The notes: a model not told the origin generated them from the letters alone. Positions 51,119 through 60,749 are shown, counted from the stretch's first letter. The stretch is 64,000 bases of DNA from DASTFY01 sp963813375 (GCA_963813375.1 CAWEYT010000015.1:248001-312000); one strand, 5' to 3'. Translations and numbers: made by a program.

Positions 51119-52011
51119 GCGGACAGCGCGGGATCGGCGGTGCCGGGTGGGGCGGGGGCGGAGTCCAACGGGAGCTGCACCGGGCCCCGCCCGTAGCGCA
51201 CGGGCGCTTCCAGCGCGGCGCGATCCGGGTCGCCACCGAACGCCGGGCACCAGTCCTGGAACGCGCACGACGGGCACAGTCGGTTGGGGCGCGGCTTGAA
51301 CTCGCCGGTCTCGCAGGCCCGGCTGATGGCCCGCCAGACGGCCTCCGTCCGCTTGGGCAGGAAGCGCGCCGATCGCTCGGTGGGGCGGGCTTCGATGACG
51401 GTGGCATCCCGGAGGTACATGAGGCGGATGACGGCGGGACGGCGGCCCAGCGCCTGCTCGCAAAGGAAGGCGTAGAAGTGCACCCCGCCGAGGCGGTGCT
51501 GCTCGTAGTGGATGGTCGGGGCCCGACCGGTCTTGTAGTCGGTGACGACGAGCTGGCCGTCCTCGTCCTCCTCCAGGCGGTCGATGATGCCCAGCATGAG
51601 CAACCCGCCGACCTGCGCCTCCAGCCGGAGCTCCAGGCCCAGGGGGGCGACGGTCTGCGGGTCCTCCAGGGTGAGGTAGGTGTCCATCAGCGTGTGGGCG
51701 TCGGCGACGAAGGCCGCCTCCTCGTCAGCCGAGAGCTCGAGCTGGGCCAGTTCCCGCTCGGCCGGGTCCTCGTGCTCCCGCAGCTCGACCGCGGCCTGCT
51801 CGATGCAGGCATGGGCCGTCGCGGCCAGCCGCTCCTCCGGTGGGCGGCCGAGGAGCAGCTCGAGGGCGCGATGGACGAGGGTGCCCTTGACCGCGTGCGG
51901 GCTCGGCGGCTCCGGCAGGCGCTCGATGCTGGAGAAGCGGAACGCCATGGGGCAGCTCGTGAAGGACTCCACCCGGGACGGCGAGAGGCTGGTCGGCACC
52001 GGGTAGGGCAT
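51115..52011 (-). CDS. RecB-family PD-(D/E)XK nuclease with Fe-S cysteines
   Basis: The 298-residue protein opens SLSPSRVESFTSCPMAFRFS, contains HRALELLLG, the catalytic GIIDRLEEDEDGQLVVTDYKTG (D...DYK) and ends in the cysteine cluster RLCPSCAFQDWCPAF. The first cysteine plus the last three form the [4Fe-4S] staple known from AddB and Cas4. It is a stand-alone nuclease of the actinobacterial type, not next to cas genes or a helicase. TACCAT lies 7 nt before the ATG. It is the first gene of a pair with PAP2. A DNA end-processing role is inferred. Confidence 0.9.
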   Translation of the reverse strand: MPYPVPTSLSPSRVESFTSCPMAFRFSSIERLPEPPSPHAVKGTLVHRALELLLGRPPEERLAATAHACIEQAAVELREHEDPAERELAQLELSADEEAAFVADAHTLMDTYLTLEDPQTVAPLGLELRLEAQVGGLLMLGIIDRLEEDEDGQLVVTDYKTGRAPTIHYEQHRLGGVHFYAFLCEQALGRRPAVIRLMYLRDATVIEARPTERSARFLPKRTEAVWRAISRACETGEFKPRPNRLCPSCAFQDWCPAFGGDPDRAALEAPVRYGRGPVQLPLDSAPAPPGTADPALSA

Positions 52012-52018
52012 GAGGACG

Positions 52019-52024
52019 ATGGTA
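52019..52024 (-). promoter_or_regulatory. -10 element (TACCAT) for nuclease-PAP2
   Basis: TACCAT on the minus strand is 7 nt upstream of the ATG at 52011. Confidence 0.5.
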
Positions 52025-52099
52025 CGCCCGGGGTGCTACACCGATGGGGGACGGGCGAGGCGCGCTTCGTCGCCACGTCACGCCCCTTCATGTCCCCGC

Positions 52100-52981
52100 T
52101 CATGTCAGGGTGCGGAGCGATCTGGCGAACGTGTCGATCTCGGCGGCGACGACGGCCGGGTCCTCCATCGGGCCGAAGTGCGAGAGTTGCGGCAAGGTGA
52201 CGAACCGCCCGTTGGGAAGGGCACCCGCAACGACCGGGCCGAGCTGCCCCGGGGGGTTGTCCTCGAGGCGGCCCGTCAACACCAGCACCGGGCACCGCAC
52301 CCCGCCCAGGCGATCGAACAGATTCTGCTCGGCACCGCCCTCGAAGATGCGCGCCTCGTGCTCCGGGTCGCACTTGAGCTCGACGGTGCCGTCAAGCCGG
52401 TCGACGAAGCCGTGGTCGACGTAGGCCCGGAGTGCGCTCGGAGTGAGGATGTCCAGCGGGGGCTTGCCGGCGTAGTTGTCGAACGCCTCGTCACGGTCGG
52501 CGAACACCGTGCGCCGGCGTCGGGCGGCTTCGATCATGGGTGACGGACCCTCCCTCCGGTGAGGATCGCGTGGGAAGGCGATGGGTTCGAACAGGACCAG
52601 GCCGGCGAACGTTCCCGGCCGGGCCAGCTCGGCCATGAGCAGGGCCGCCCCGCCCAGCGAGTGCCCGAAACCCAGGGCGCCCTGGAGGCCCAGCGCGTCG
52701 GCGGCGGCGACGGCGTCGTCGCCGAAGCGGCTCCAGTCGCCGATGTCCGTCGGCGGGTCCTCGGAGTCCCCGTGCCCCCGGTAGTCCAGGGACCAGCAGT
52801 GGAACTCGGGCACCAACTGCGCGGCGAGGGGCGCGAAGACGTAGCCGTGGAACCCGGTGGCGTGGGACAGCAGCAATGCCGGGCCCTCGCCTCCCAGGTC
52901 GTGGAGCGCGAGGCCGACGCCGTCGGCCGAGGTCAGGCGCAGGGTGCTGAGGGGCCATCGCCCGATGATCGTCGCCGGCAC
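52100..52981 (-). CDS. Alpha/beta-fold hydrolase
   Basis: The protein has 293 residues. The oxyanion region is LLLSHATGFHGYVF and the nucleophile elbow ALGFGHSLGGAALLMAEL (GHSLG). The acid is probably the Asp or Glu in VLVLTGRLEDNPPG, and the base the His in TLPQLSHFGPMEDP. LDYRGHGDSEDPP is the usual block before the elbow. The GTG start at 52981 is the frame limit; a later start near STLRLTSADG is possible. It resembles haloalkane-dehalogenase/MhpC-like hydrolases, and the substrate is unknown. Confidence 0.85.
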   Translation of the reverse strand: MPATIIGRWPLSTLRLTSADGVGLALHDLGGEGPALLLSHATGFHGYVFAPLAAQLVPEFHCWSLDYRGHGDSEDPPTDIGDWSRFGDDAVAAADALGLQGALGFGHSLGGAALLMAELARPGTFAGLVLFEPIAFPRDPHRREGPSPMIEAARRRRTVFADRDEAFDNYAGKPPLDILTPSALRAYVDHGFVDRLDGTVELKCDPEHEARIFEGGAEQNLFDRLGGVRCPVLVLTGRLEDNPPGQLGPVVAGALPNGRFVTLPQLSHFGPMEDPAVVAAEIDTFARSLRTLT

Positions 52982-53005
52982 GGTGGACGCGCCAGATCGG
53001 GCCTC

Positions 53006-53011
53006 TAGCCT
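53006..53011 (+). promoter_or_regulatory. -10 element (TAGCCT) for the SnoaL-like gene
   Basis: TAGCCT is 8 nt upstream of the GTG at 53020. Confidence 0.4.
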
Positions 53012-53019
53012 GGACTCCC

Positions 53020-53406
53020 GTGGTTGAGCAGACCGGGGACGTGTTGGCCGCCAACCTCGCTTTCTACTCGGCGTTCGAGGAGCGTGACCTCGACGCCATG
53101 GCGGACCTCTGGGATCACGGCGACGATGTCGCCTGCACGCATCCGGGCTGGCCGACGCTGCATGGATGGGGGAAGGTCGGCGCGTCGTGGGCCGCGCTGC
53201 TGTCCAACGGCGAGCGGCTGCAGTTCATCGTGGCCGACGAGCTCGTCAGGGTCTGTGGCTCGGTGGCGTGGGTGGCCTGCACGGAGAACCTGCTCGCCGA
53301 CGACGGCTTCGGGGGCACGGTGGCCGCGCTCAACGTGTTCGAGCACCAGGATGACCGCTGGCTGATCGTCGCCCACCACGGCAGCCCCGTGCCCCGCAAG
53401 CGGTGA
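53020..53406 (+). CDS. SnoaL/NTF2-like protein
   Basis: The 128-residue cone-shaped NTF2 fold has the opening helix NLAFYSAFEERDLDAMADLW, then VACTHPGWPTLHGWGKVGAS (the HPG-W block of this subfamily), FIVADELVRVCGSVAWVACT, and a final GGTVAALNVFEHQDDRWLIV with AHHGSP. These proteins are ketosteroid-isomerase-like enzymes or binding proteins, and the substrate is not evident. It is convergent with the LapA gene, 3 bp apart. Confidence 0.85.
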   Translation: MVEQTGDVLAANLAFYSAFEERDLDAMADLWDHGDDVACTHPGWPTLHGWGKVGASWAALLSNGERLQFIVADELVRVCGSVAWVACTENLLADDGFGGTVAALNVFEHQDDRWLIVAHHGSPVPRKR

Positions 53407-53409
53407 GGG

Positions 53410-53688
53410 TCACTCGGAGGACTGGCGCCGCCGTTTGAGCGCCAGGCGGACGAACTCGGCCAGCAGGGCGCCGAGCGCCATCGACACGATGATGACCACC
53501 CACGTCCGGGCATCGCGGTCGAAGACGATGAAGTCGACGTTGACGCGCTCGCGGTTCTGCGAGATGAAGAGCGCGCAGACGATGGCGATGACGACGACGG
53601 CCACGATGCGGGTCGGGAACCGGTGGCCGTGCGTGTACACCCCGCGATCGCCGCGATCGCCGTCACCGTCCCGGAAGTCCTCGGCCAT
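53410..53688 (-). CDS. LapA/DUF1049-domain membrane protein
   Basis: The 92-residue protein has two membrane helices (IVAVVVIAIVCALFISQNRE and VVIIVSMALGALLAEFVRLA) with the family hallmark FISQNRERVNVDFIVF between them, and a basic C-terminus KRRRQSSE. This is the lipopolysaccharide-assembly-protein-A domain found widely in Gram-positives too, where its role is unknown. TACGAT lies 7 nt before the ATG. Confidence 0.88.
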   Translation of the reverse strand: MAEDFRDGDGDRGDRGVYTHGHRFPTRIVAVVVIAIVCALFISQNRERVNVDFIVFDRDARTWVVIIVSMALGALLAEFVRLALKRRRQSSE

Positions 53689-53695
53689 GCGCGGG

Positions 53696-53701
53696 ATCGT
53701 A
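53696..53701 (-). promoter_or_regulatory. -10 element (TACGAT) for the LapA gene
   Basis: TACGAT on the minus strand is 7 nt upstream of the ATG at 53688. Confidence 0.5.
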
Positions 53702-53711
53702 CCGACGGGCG

Positions 53712-54831
53712 TCAGCGGGTCGGGGAAGGCTCACGGGGCAGCCCCAGCAGCCGCTCGCCGATGATGGTGCGTTGGATCTGGCTGGTGCCGCCCGCGATGC
53801 GGCCCGCCGGAGCAGCCAGCACGCCGTCGGCCTCGGGGCCGTCGAGCAGGCTGCGCGCGCCCGGCGACGTCAGCTCGTCTCATGGCGACGTCGTAGAAGA
53901 GATCGGTCATGGCCAGCTTCATCAGCGAGCCGGCGACGGACGCCTCGGGACCCTGCCGGCGACCCAGGGCGATGGCGGCGCGCCCACGCATCAACAGCGC
54001 GGCCATGCGGTCGCGCTCGACCGACCCTGCGCGTCCGTCGACGGCCGCGAGCTCGCCGGCCATCCCTGCCAGCCGCCGTTCGAGGGAGATCACCGAGGCG
54101 CCGATGTGCCCCCGTTCGTTCGTCAGCACCGCCATGCCGACGCCCCACCCGCCGTGGAGCGGTCCGACGAGATCGGTCGCCGGGACGGCGACGTCGGTGA
54201 GGAACACCTCGTCGAACTCGGCGTCTCCCGTCATCTGGCGCAGCGGCCGCACCTCGATGCCGGGAGTGCGCATGTCGAGCAGGAAGAAGGAGATGCCCTG
54301 GTGGCGAGGCGCGTCGGGATCGGTCCGGGCCATGAGGATGCCCCAGTCGCTCACCCGTCCACCTGAGCACCACACCTTCTGACCGTTGACGATGAAACGA
54401 TCCCCGTCCTGTTCGGCCCGGGTGGAGAGCGACGCGAGATCGCTCCCGGCGCCGGGTTCCGAGAAGAGCTGGCACCACACCTGCTCGCCCCGCAGCGTCG
54501 GGCGCAGGTGGCGGTGGCGCTGCTCCGGAGTGCCGAAGCGCAGGATGCTTCCGCCGGCCAGCACGAGGCCGACCATGTTGAGGACCGCCGGTACGCCGGT
54601 AGTGGCGCACTCCTCGATCCAGGCCGCGGTGTGCTCGACGCTGAGGCCCCGCCCACCGTCCTCGATCGGCCAGTGCAGGCCGGCCCAGCCGGCGTCGGCC
54701 AACCGCTGCTGCCACGCCTTGGCGTCGTCGATGAGCTCGGGCGGGCAGATGGCGCCGTAGTCGGGGGGCGCCTCGTGGGCGTTGGCGGCGAGCCACGCGC
54801 GCGCCTCCCGGCGCAGCTCGTCGACCTCCAC
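53712..54831 (-). CDS. Acyl-CoA dehydrogenase (frameshifted at 53880)
   Basis: The FAD enzyme of about 373 residues has CQLFSEPGAGSDLASLSTRA, FIVNGQKVWCSGGRVSDWGI and the C-terminal GTSQIQRTIIGERLLGLPRE. The last part is reached only after removing one extra base at 53880 (YDVAM, then DELTSPGARSLLDGPEADG). The family resembles the steroid/branched-chain group (FadE26-29-like), which often works as unlike pairs; a second such gene lies at 58691. An aromatic residue stands at the usual GTSQIQ position without a glutamate in the classic place, as in those heteromers. Confidence 0.88.
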
Positions 54832-54832
54832 C

Positions 54833-56021
54833 TCAGGCGGTGGGTTCGGGGGGTGGGCAGGCCGGGTCGTCGGCGATGTGGCGGCTCCACCCCACCGAGT
54901 CGGCGTCGCCGAGCGCCAGGACGGTGCCGTCGAGGCTGAGGAGGAACTGACCCCGCCCGGTGGACGTGGCCACGGTGGCGTCGGCCAGCGCGGTGTTGAC
55001 CGGCGGCATGAGCGCCTGGGCCGTCTGCACGCCGGGGGCGGCGACCGAGCAGCGGGCCGTCCACTCGCTGGAGCGCAGGCTGCGGTACGGATCGACCGGG
55101 CTGCCGTCCGGCCGATGGAGCTCGAAGTGGAGGTGCGGTACCGACAGCTCGCTGTTGCCGCTGTCGCCCATGTACGCGACGACCTGGCCGGCCGTCACCG
55201 TGACGCCCTCGACGATCCCGGGAGCCAGCCGCCACTCCGGCGGATCGGACCCGTCGTCGGTGTCCGGAGCGTCGTTGTTGACGTGGTAGTAGCGGTAGTC
55301 CCAGCCCTCGGCGTCCTCGATGACGAGACCCCAGCCGGCCGTCGGGTGGTCCTGCACCAGGTGGGAGACGACGCCGTCGGCCGCCGCCACCAGCGGCTGC
55401 AAGCGCCGGCCGATGATGTCGTTCCCGATGTGGCGCCGCGGGCAGCCGTCACCGCCGCGGCAGGCACCCCAGTCGTCGTAGTAGGTGACCGGCCCGGCCA
55501 CCGGGAAGGTGATGGGACGGACCGGCCAGTCCTCGACCGGTACCGGTGGGAGCTCGGGGGAGGCCACGTCGGTCTCGGTGCTCGGCGGAGGAGCGGGGAC
55601 CGTCGTGCTCGTCGTCGTCGAGTCGGCGGTCGTCGTCGCGACCGCCGCCACCGAGGTCACGGTCGTGGTGGCCGGGAGCGTCCCCGGTGGTGCCTGGACC
55701 ACCCGGTGTGGTCGTGGTCGGCGAGCCGTCGACCTCGGGTGTCGTCGTCGTGCTGCCGTCAGGAGCACACGGATCGGGGATCGTCGTGTCGGGAGCCGTC
55801 GTCGTCGTGGTGGTGGTGGAGCTCGTCGTCGAGGACGAGTCCGTGGGCTCGCACACCACGGAGGTGGTGGTTGCGGCGTCCTTCTGGCTGTTCCGCCCCT
55901 GCTCAGGGGGATCGGCCGTCTGGCTGGCGACGCCGCCGCCGATCAGCGCCAGTGCTGCCGCGCCCGCCAGCCACGAGCGGTCGCCGAGGCGAGCAGCGGA
56001 AACGGGGGAACGACGGCGCAT
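54833..56021 (-). CDS. M23 (LytM-type) peptidase with Thr/Ser-rich linker, frameshifted near 55695
   Basis: The N-terminus has a signal/anchor helix (WLAGAAALALIGGGVAS). Then come about 150 residues of Thr/Ser/Pro-rich linker with poly-threonine runs, broken by one extra base near 55695. The zinc peptidase follows: CPRRHIGNDIIGRR (HxxxD) and SVPHLHFELHRPDGSPVDPY (HLH). It is expected to cut peptidoglycan cross-links or activate amidases outside the membrane. All zinc ligands are present. It lies 1 bp downstream of the acyl-CoA dehydrogenase start, on the same strand. Confidence 0.85.
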
Positions 56022-56074
56022 GACCTGGAAAAGGCTACTGCCACCGCCGCGGCCCCCCGTCGATCGGGGGTCGA

Positions 56075-56902
56075 TCAGTTGCCCCGCAGGCGGCCCAGCA
56101 GCCGCAGCAGCTCGAGGTACAACCAGACCAGGGTGACCAGCAGGCCGAGCGCCGCGAACCACTCCATGTACTTCGGGGCCGCGCCCCGCACGCCGCGCTC
56201 GATGAAGTCGAAGTCGAGCAGGAGGTTCAAGGACGCCAGCCCGGCTGCCAGCACGCTGAAGCCGATGCCGAACAGGCTGCTGTCACTGGCCGAGAGGAAC
56301 GAGATGTTCATGCCGAACAGGCTCAGCACGATGGCCACGAGGTAGAAGACGGCGAGGCCGGCCGTGGCGCCGATGACCACGCTGCGGAACTTGTCCGTCA
56401 CCTTGACGATGCGGGCCCGGTAGAGGAACAGCATCACGAGGAACACGCCGAGGGTGGCGCCGACGGCCTGCACCACGATGCCGTCCCACTGCGCGTTGTA
56501 CGCGGCGGAGATGGCACCGACGAACACGCCTTCGGCGATCGCGTAGATCGGGGCCAAGAACTTGGCGCGGGTCGGCTTGAACGCGGAGAACAGCACGCAG
56601 CCGAAGCCGATGAGCACCGCGATGAGGCTCCAGGTCGGGAAGCCGGTGACCTCTCCGGCGGTGACCTCGACCTGGTTCCAGCCCCAGACCGCGGAGGCGA
56701 GGAGGAGCACGAACAGGATGCCGGTGACGGCGATCGTGCCGTCCAGGGTCATCGGCCGGTAGGCGCGGTACGGCGAGATCGGGCCGTCGCTCATGGGAGC
56801 GGCCTGCGTGCCGGGTGCGGGCGGGGGGAGCGCGGCGTCGGCGCCGCTGGCCGATGCGGTGGCCTTCTCGAAGACCTGGTCGTTGAGGATGGGGTTCGCC
56901 AC
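56075..56902 (-). CDS. Bax inhibitor-1/YccA-family membrane protein
   Basis: The 275-residue protein has seven predicted membrane helices after a soluble Ala/Pro-rich N-terminus of about 45 residues. MTLDGTIAVTGILFVLLLAS opens the first, and FLAPIYAIAEGVFVGAISAA is the family signature. NLLLDFDFIERGVRGAAPKY, with its acidic pair, matches the conserved pore/pH-gate region of this calcium-leak family. An AGGAGGC Shine-Dalgarno lies upstream, so it is a leadered gene. Confidence 0.92.
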   Translation of the reverse strand: MANPILNDQVFEKATASASGADAALPPPAPGTQAAPMSDGPISPYRAYRPMTLDGTIAVTGILFVLLLASAVWGWNQVEVTAGEVTGFPTWSLIAVLIGFGCVLFSAFKPTRAKFLAPIYAIAEGVFVGAISAAYNAQWDGIVVQAVGATLGVFLVMLFLYRARIVKVTDKFRSVVIGATAGLAVFYLVAIVLSLFGMNISFLSASDSSLFGIGFSVLAAGLASLNLLLDFDFIERGVRGAAPKYMEWFAALGLLVTLVWLYLELLRLLGRLRGN

Positions 56903-57013
56903 GATGTGCCTCCTGAGGCCTATGGACGGCGCCGCCTGCCGGCGGTGAACGCTGCCGCCTGACGGCGGGGGCGCTGCCGCGAGAACGCTACTGCCGCTCG
57001 GGCGGTTCCGGCA

Positions 57014-58649
57014 TCACCCTCCGGCGCCCGGCGCGGATCCTTCCTGCGCCTGCGCCAGGGCCTTCAGGCTGCGGTAGTCGAGCTTGCCGTTGGCGGCCCG
57101 CCCCACGCTCGGAACCTCGATGACCCGCTTGGGCGCCTTGTAGGAGGCCAGGTGCGCCTTGACGTGGGCGATGACGTCCGCGGCGTCGACGCTCGTTCCC
57201 GGGAGCACCTCGACGAGGGCCGTGATCGCCTCGCCGAAGCGCTCGTCGGGCACGCCGACCACGGCGGCGTCGGCGATCGACGGGTGCTGCTTGAGCACCT
57301 CCTCGACCTCTTCCGGGTGGACCTTCTCGCCTCCCGTGTTGATGACCTGGCTGCCCCGGCCGAGGAGGACGACGGCGCCGTCCTCGGCCACCTCCGCCCA
57401 GTCACCGGGGATCGAGTAGCGCACGCCGTCGATGACGGCGAACGTGGCCGCCGACTTCTCCGGGTCCTTGTAGTAGCCGACCGGGGTGCGGCCCCGGAGC
57501 GCCACCCGTCCCCGCTCCCCGGACCCCGGGACGACGTCCCGCCCGTCCTCGGTCAGCACGCGGGTGTGGGGCCCGAGTCGGAAGCGCGCCGTCGGCTCGG
57601 TGCCGTCGGCGGTGGTCGTGGCGTTGGCCATGCCGATGGCCTCGGACGAGCCCAGCGAGTCGATCATGATGAGCCGGGGGTTGTGGCGCAGAAGACCGGT
57701 CTTGGTCTCGGCGCTCCACATCACGCCGGACGACACGATCACCCGCAGGGCCGAGATGTCCCACCGGTCCGGCTCGCCGTCGAGGGCTCGCAGGATCGGG
57801 CGGGCGAATGCGTCGCCCACGATCGACATGGACTTCACCTGCTCGCGCTGGCAGGTGTCGAGCAGCTCCACCACGTCGAAGCGGCGGGACTCGAGCGTGA
57901 CCACCGAGCCGGCCAGCGTCAGGTTCCACATGGCGTTGAAGGCGCCGGTGCCGTGCATGAGCGGCGCGGCCGGGAGGTTGAGCGGCCCGGGCCGCGTCGA
58001 GGCGTTCGGCCAGGGCCGCCTCCGACGGCTCGGCCGGCAGGGGGTGGCGCGAGGTGGCGTCGAGGCTGGCGATGACGTCGTCCTGCCGCCACATCACCCC
58101 CTTGGGCATGCCGGTCGTGCCGCCCGTGTAGAGCAGGTACAGGTCGTCGCCGCTGCGGCCCCACGGCGCCACCGTCCGCGTGGCGGCCGAGCTCGCCGCC
58201 TGCTCGTAGTCGACCGCCCAGTCAGGGCAGGGGACGCCGCTGGCGTCGGCGACGTGGAGCCACGTCCGCACGCCCGGCACCCGCTCGCGCACGCGCTCCA
58301 CCTTGTCGGTGAGGGAGGCGTGGAAGACGACGGCCACGGCGTCGGCGTTGCTCCAGAGGTACACCAGCTCGTCGTCGCCGTAGCGGTAGTTGGTGTTGAC
58401 CGGGACGAGGCCCGCCTTGTAGAGCCCGAACATCGACTCGAGGTAGGCGGGCGCGTTGTAGAGGTAGTGAGCCACCTTGTCCTGACGCTGCGCGCCGGCG
58501 GCGAGGAGCGTCGCCGCGATCCCGTCGGCCCGCCGGTCCATCTCGGCCCAGGTGGTCCGCTGCCCGGCGTGGAGCTGGGCGGTCGCTCCGGGGAAGTGAT
58601 CGGCCACCCACTCCCACACGTCGGCGAAGTTCCAGCCGTCGGAGTGCAC
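57014..58649 (-). CDS. Acyl-CoA synthetase (AMP-forming), frameshifted near 57990
   Basis: The FadD-type ligase has about 545 residues. The AMP-binding P-loop is LLYTGGTTGMPKGVMWRQ. After the shift, PLNLPAAPLMHGTGAFNAMW and IDSLGSSEAIGMANATTT follow. The C-terminal hinge is SIPGDWAEVAEDGAVVLLGR, and the catalytic lysine is in GRAANGKLDYRSLK. It is most like the actinobacterial FadD17/19-type ligases of sterol side-chain and other bulky acids. It is divergent from an acyl-CoA dehydrogenase across a 41-bp promoter region. An extra base near 57990 splits it. Confidence 0.92.
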
Positions 58650-58656
58650 GGACCGG

Positions 58657-58662
58657 ACGGTA
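58657..58662 (-). promoter_or_regulatory. -10 element (TACCGT) for the FadD gene
   Basis: TACCGT on the minus strand is 7 nt upstream of the GTG at 58649. It faces the divergent element at 58679. Confidence 0.5.
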
Positions 58663-58678
58663 CTCAGCGGCGCTCGGG

Positions 58679-58684
58679 TACGGT
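58679..58684 (+). promoter_or_regulatory. -10 element (TACGGT) for the 58691 dehydrogenase
   Basis: TACGGT has exactly 6 nt (CGATCC) to the GTG at 58691. Confidence 0.55.
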
Positions 58685-58690
58685 CGATCC

Positions 58691-59953
58691 GTGGACTTCG
58701 AGCTCCCTGCCGAGGACGATCCCCGCCGACACGAGGTGCGGGCCTGGCTGTCCGACCACCCGAACCCCAGCGCCCGCCAGCTCGCGGAGGGCGGGTACGT
58801 CGTGCCGCACTGGCCGCGGCCGTACGGGCTGGGAGCGGACCCGGTCAGCCAGCTCGTCATCGACGACGAGCTCCACCGCGCCGGGGTGCGGCGACCGGTC
58901 AACCCCATCGGCATCGGCTGGGCCGGGCCCACGATCCTGTTCGCCGGCACGCCCGAGCAGCAGGCGCGCTACCTGCCGCCGATGCTGGCCGGCGAGGAGT
59001 TCTGGTGCCAGCTCTTCAGCGAGCCCGGTGCCGGCTCCGACCTCGCCGGTCTCGGCACGCGGGCCGTGCTCGACGGGGACGAGTGGGTGGTGAACGGCCA
59101 GAAGATCTGGACCAGCGGCGCCCAGTTCGCGAAGTTCGGCATCCTCATCGCCCGCACCGACCCGGACGTCGCCAAGCACAAGGGCATCACGTACTTCATC
59201 TGCCCCATGGACCTGCCCGGCATCGAGATCCGGCCCATCCGGACGATGACCGGCGTGCCCAGCTTCAACGAGGTGTTCTTCACCGACGTCCGCATCCCGG
59301 CGGCCAACGTGGTCGGTGACGCCAACGACGGATGGCGTCTGGCCAAGGTGACGCTCGGCAACGAACGGGTGTCGCTGTCGTCGGGCGGCGTCCTGTGGGG
59401 CTCAGGGCCGACCGCGCTCGACCTGCTCGACGCGGTGCGGGCCGCGGGCCCGGTCACGGATCCGGTCATCCGCCAGCGGCTGGCCGGTCTCTACATCGAG
59501 CACACGTTGCTCGAGCTGATCCGCCTGCGCACGCTGACCGCCCGCCTGAAGGGGGAGCAGCCGGGTCCTGAGGCGAGCGTGCGCAAGATCCTGGCCGACG
59601 AGCACGGGCAGCACGTGATGGCGGCGGCGAGGGATCTCACCGGCCCGTGGGCGCTGCTCACCGGCGGTGACGGGCTCGGCCGCTCGGCCGGGAGCGGCCG
59701 CGGTGGCGAGGAGGACCTGACGCTCAGCCCGGACAAGCCCGAGCCGGATCTGCACGACCGCAACTGGTACAGCGGCTACCTCTTCTCCCAGGCGCTCACC
59801 ATCGGCGGGGGCACCGGCGAGGTGCAGCGCAACATCGTCGCCGAACGGGTGCTGGGCCTGCCCCACGACGTGAACGTCGAGGCCGGGCTCTCCTGGGCCG
59901 AGTCGATCCGCGGCGCTCGGGCGGCACCTGCTGCGCCAGGCGTACCCGCCTGA
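58691..59953 (+). CDS. Acyl-CoA dehydrogenase
   Basis: The 420-residue enzyme has CQLFSEPGAGSDLAGLGTRA, WVVNGQKIWTSGAQFAKFGI, IRPIRTMTGVPSFNEVFFTD and the C-terminal IGGGTGEVQRNIVAERVLGL. Compared with the gene at 53712, it keeps the same core but has an inserted stretch of about 30 residues (GRSAGSGRGGEEDLTLSPDK). The two may form the unlike subunits of an alpha2beta2 dehydrogenase as in cholesterol side-chain degradation; this is inference. The GTG start is fixed by its -10 element. The enoyl-CoA hydratase follows 7 bp on. Confidence 0.92.
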   Translation: MDFELPAEDDPRRHEVRAWLSDHPNPSARQLAEGGYVVPHWPRPYGLGADPVSQLVIDDELHRAGVRRPVNPIGIGWAGPTILFAGTPEQQARYLPPMLAGEEFWCQLFSEPGAGSDLAGLGTRAVLDGDEWVVNGQKIWTSGAQFAKFGILIARTDPDVAKHKGITYFICPMDLPGIEIRPIRTMTGVPSFNEVFFTDVRIPAANVVGDANDGWRLAKVTLGNERVSLSSGGVLWGSGPTALDLLDAVRAAGPVTDPVIRQRLAGLYIEHTLLELIRLRTLTARLKGEQPGPEASVRKILADEHGQHVMAAARDLTGPWALLTGGDGLGRSAGSGRGGEEDLTLSPDKPEPDLHDRNWYSGYLFSQALTIGGGTGEVQRNIVAERVLGLPHDVNVEAGLSWAESIRGARAAPAAPGVPA

Positions 59954-59960
59954 GGCGACC

Positions 59961-60749
59961 GTGGACAGCCTGGCCACGATCGGCGTCGCCATGGAGGGCG
60001 ACGTGCTGGTCGCCACCATCGACCGGGCCGGGTCCGACCTCAACGCGGTCGACGACCAGCTCCACGCCGACCTGGCCTCGTTCTTCGCCGCGCTGAAGCG
60101 GGAACGGGGCGCGCGGGCCGCCCTGCTCACCGGGAGCAAGCGGGCGTTCTCGGCCGGCGGCGACTTCGACTGGTTCCCTTCGCTTCGCTCCGTCGAGCGG
60201 CTCGACCACCTCCGCCGCGACGCCAAGCAGATGATCTGGGACCTCCTGGACGTGGAGATGCCGCTCGTCGCCGGGGTCAACGGTCCGGCCGTGGGGCTCG
60301 GGGCCTCCATCGCCCTGCTCTGTGACGTCGTGGTGATGGCGGAGAGCGCGGTGATCGCCGATCCTCACGTCCGCGTGGGGATCGTGGCCGGCGACGGCGG
60401 GGCCGCCATCTGGCCGCTGCTGGTCGGACCGCTGCTCGCCAAGCGCTATCTGCTGACCGGGGACCCGGTCACCGCGGTGGAGGCCGAGCGGCTGGGGCTG
60501 GTGACGGAGGTGGCGGCCGACGCCGAGGTCGCCGTCCGGGCGCGGGCGTGGGCCGAGCGCCTGGCGGCCGGCGCGCCGCTCGCCCTCCGCGGCACCAAGG
60601 CCGCGGTCAACGCGCAGGTCAAGCGGGCGCTGCTCGACAGCTTCGACCTCTCGACCGCGCTCGAGTTGCCGCTGTTCCTCACCCGGGATCACGAAGAGGC
60701 GATGGCCGCCTTGCGGGACGGGCGACCGCCGCGCTTCGAGGGGCGGTAG
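59961..60749 (+). CDS. Enoyl-CoA hydratase/isomerase family protein
   Basis: The 262-residue crotonase-fold protein has the oxyanion-hole segments RAFSAGGDFDWFPSLRS and VNGPAVGLGASIALLCDVVV. At the usual catalytic places lie DPHVRVGIVAGDGGAAIWPL. Classical hydratases have a glutamate in each of two positions; the second is aspartate-glycine here (GDGG), as in several actinobacterial EchA proteins. It follows the dehydrogenase in the same operon, so it probably hydrates that enzyme's product. The GTG start is 7 bp after the stop of the dehydrogenase. Confidence 0.88.
   Translation: MDSLATIGVAMEGDVLVATIDRAGSDLNAVDDQLHADLASFFAALKRERGARAALLTGSKRAFSAGGDFDWFPSLRSVERLDHLRRDAKQMIWDLLDVEMPLVAGVNGPAVGLGASIALLCDVVVMAESAVIADPHVRVGIVAGDGGAAIWPLLVGPLLAKRYLLTGDPVTAVEAERLGLVTEVAADAEVAVRARAWAERLAAGAPLALRGTKAAVNAQVKRALLDSFDLSTALELPLFLTRDHEEAMAALRDGRPPRFEGR

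Noticed and set aside
51115..52011. Cas4 and a nearby CRISPR system
   Set aside because: No repeats or other cas genes were seen. The protein fits the stand-alone actinobacterial RecB-like family.
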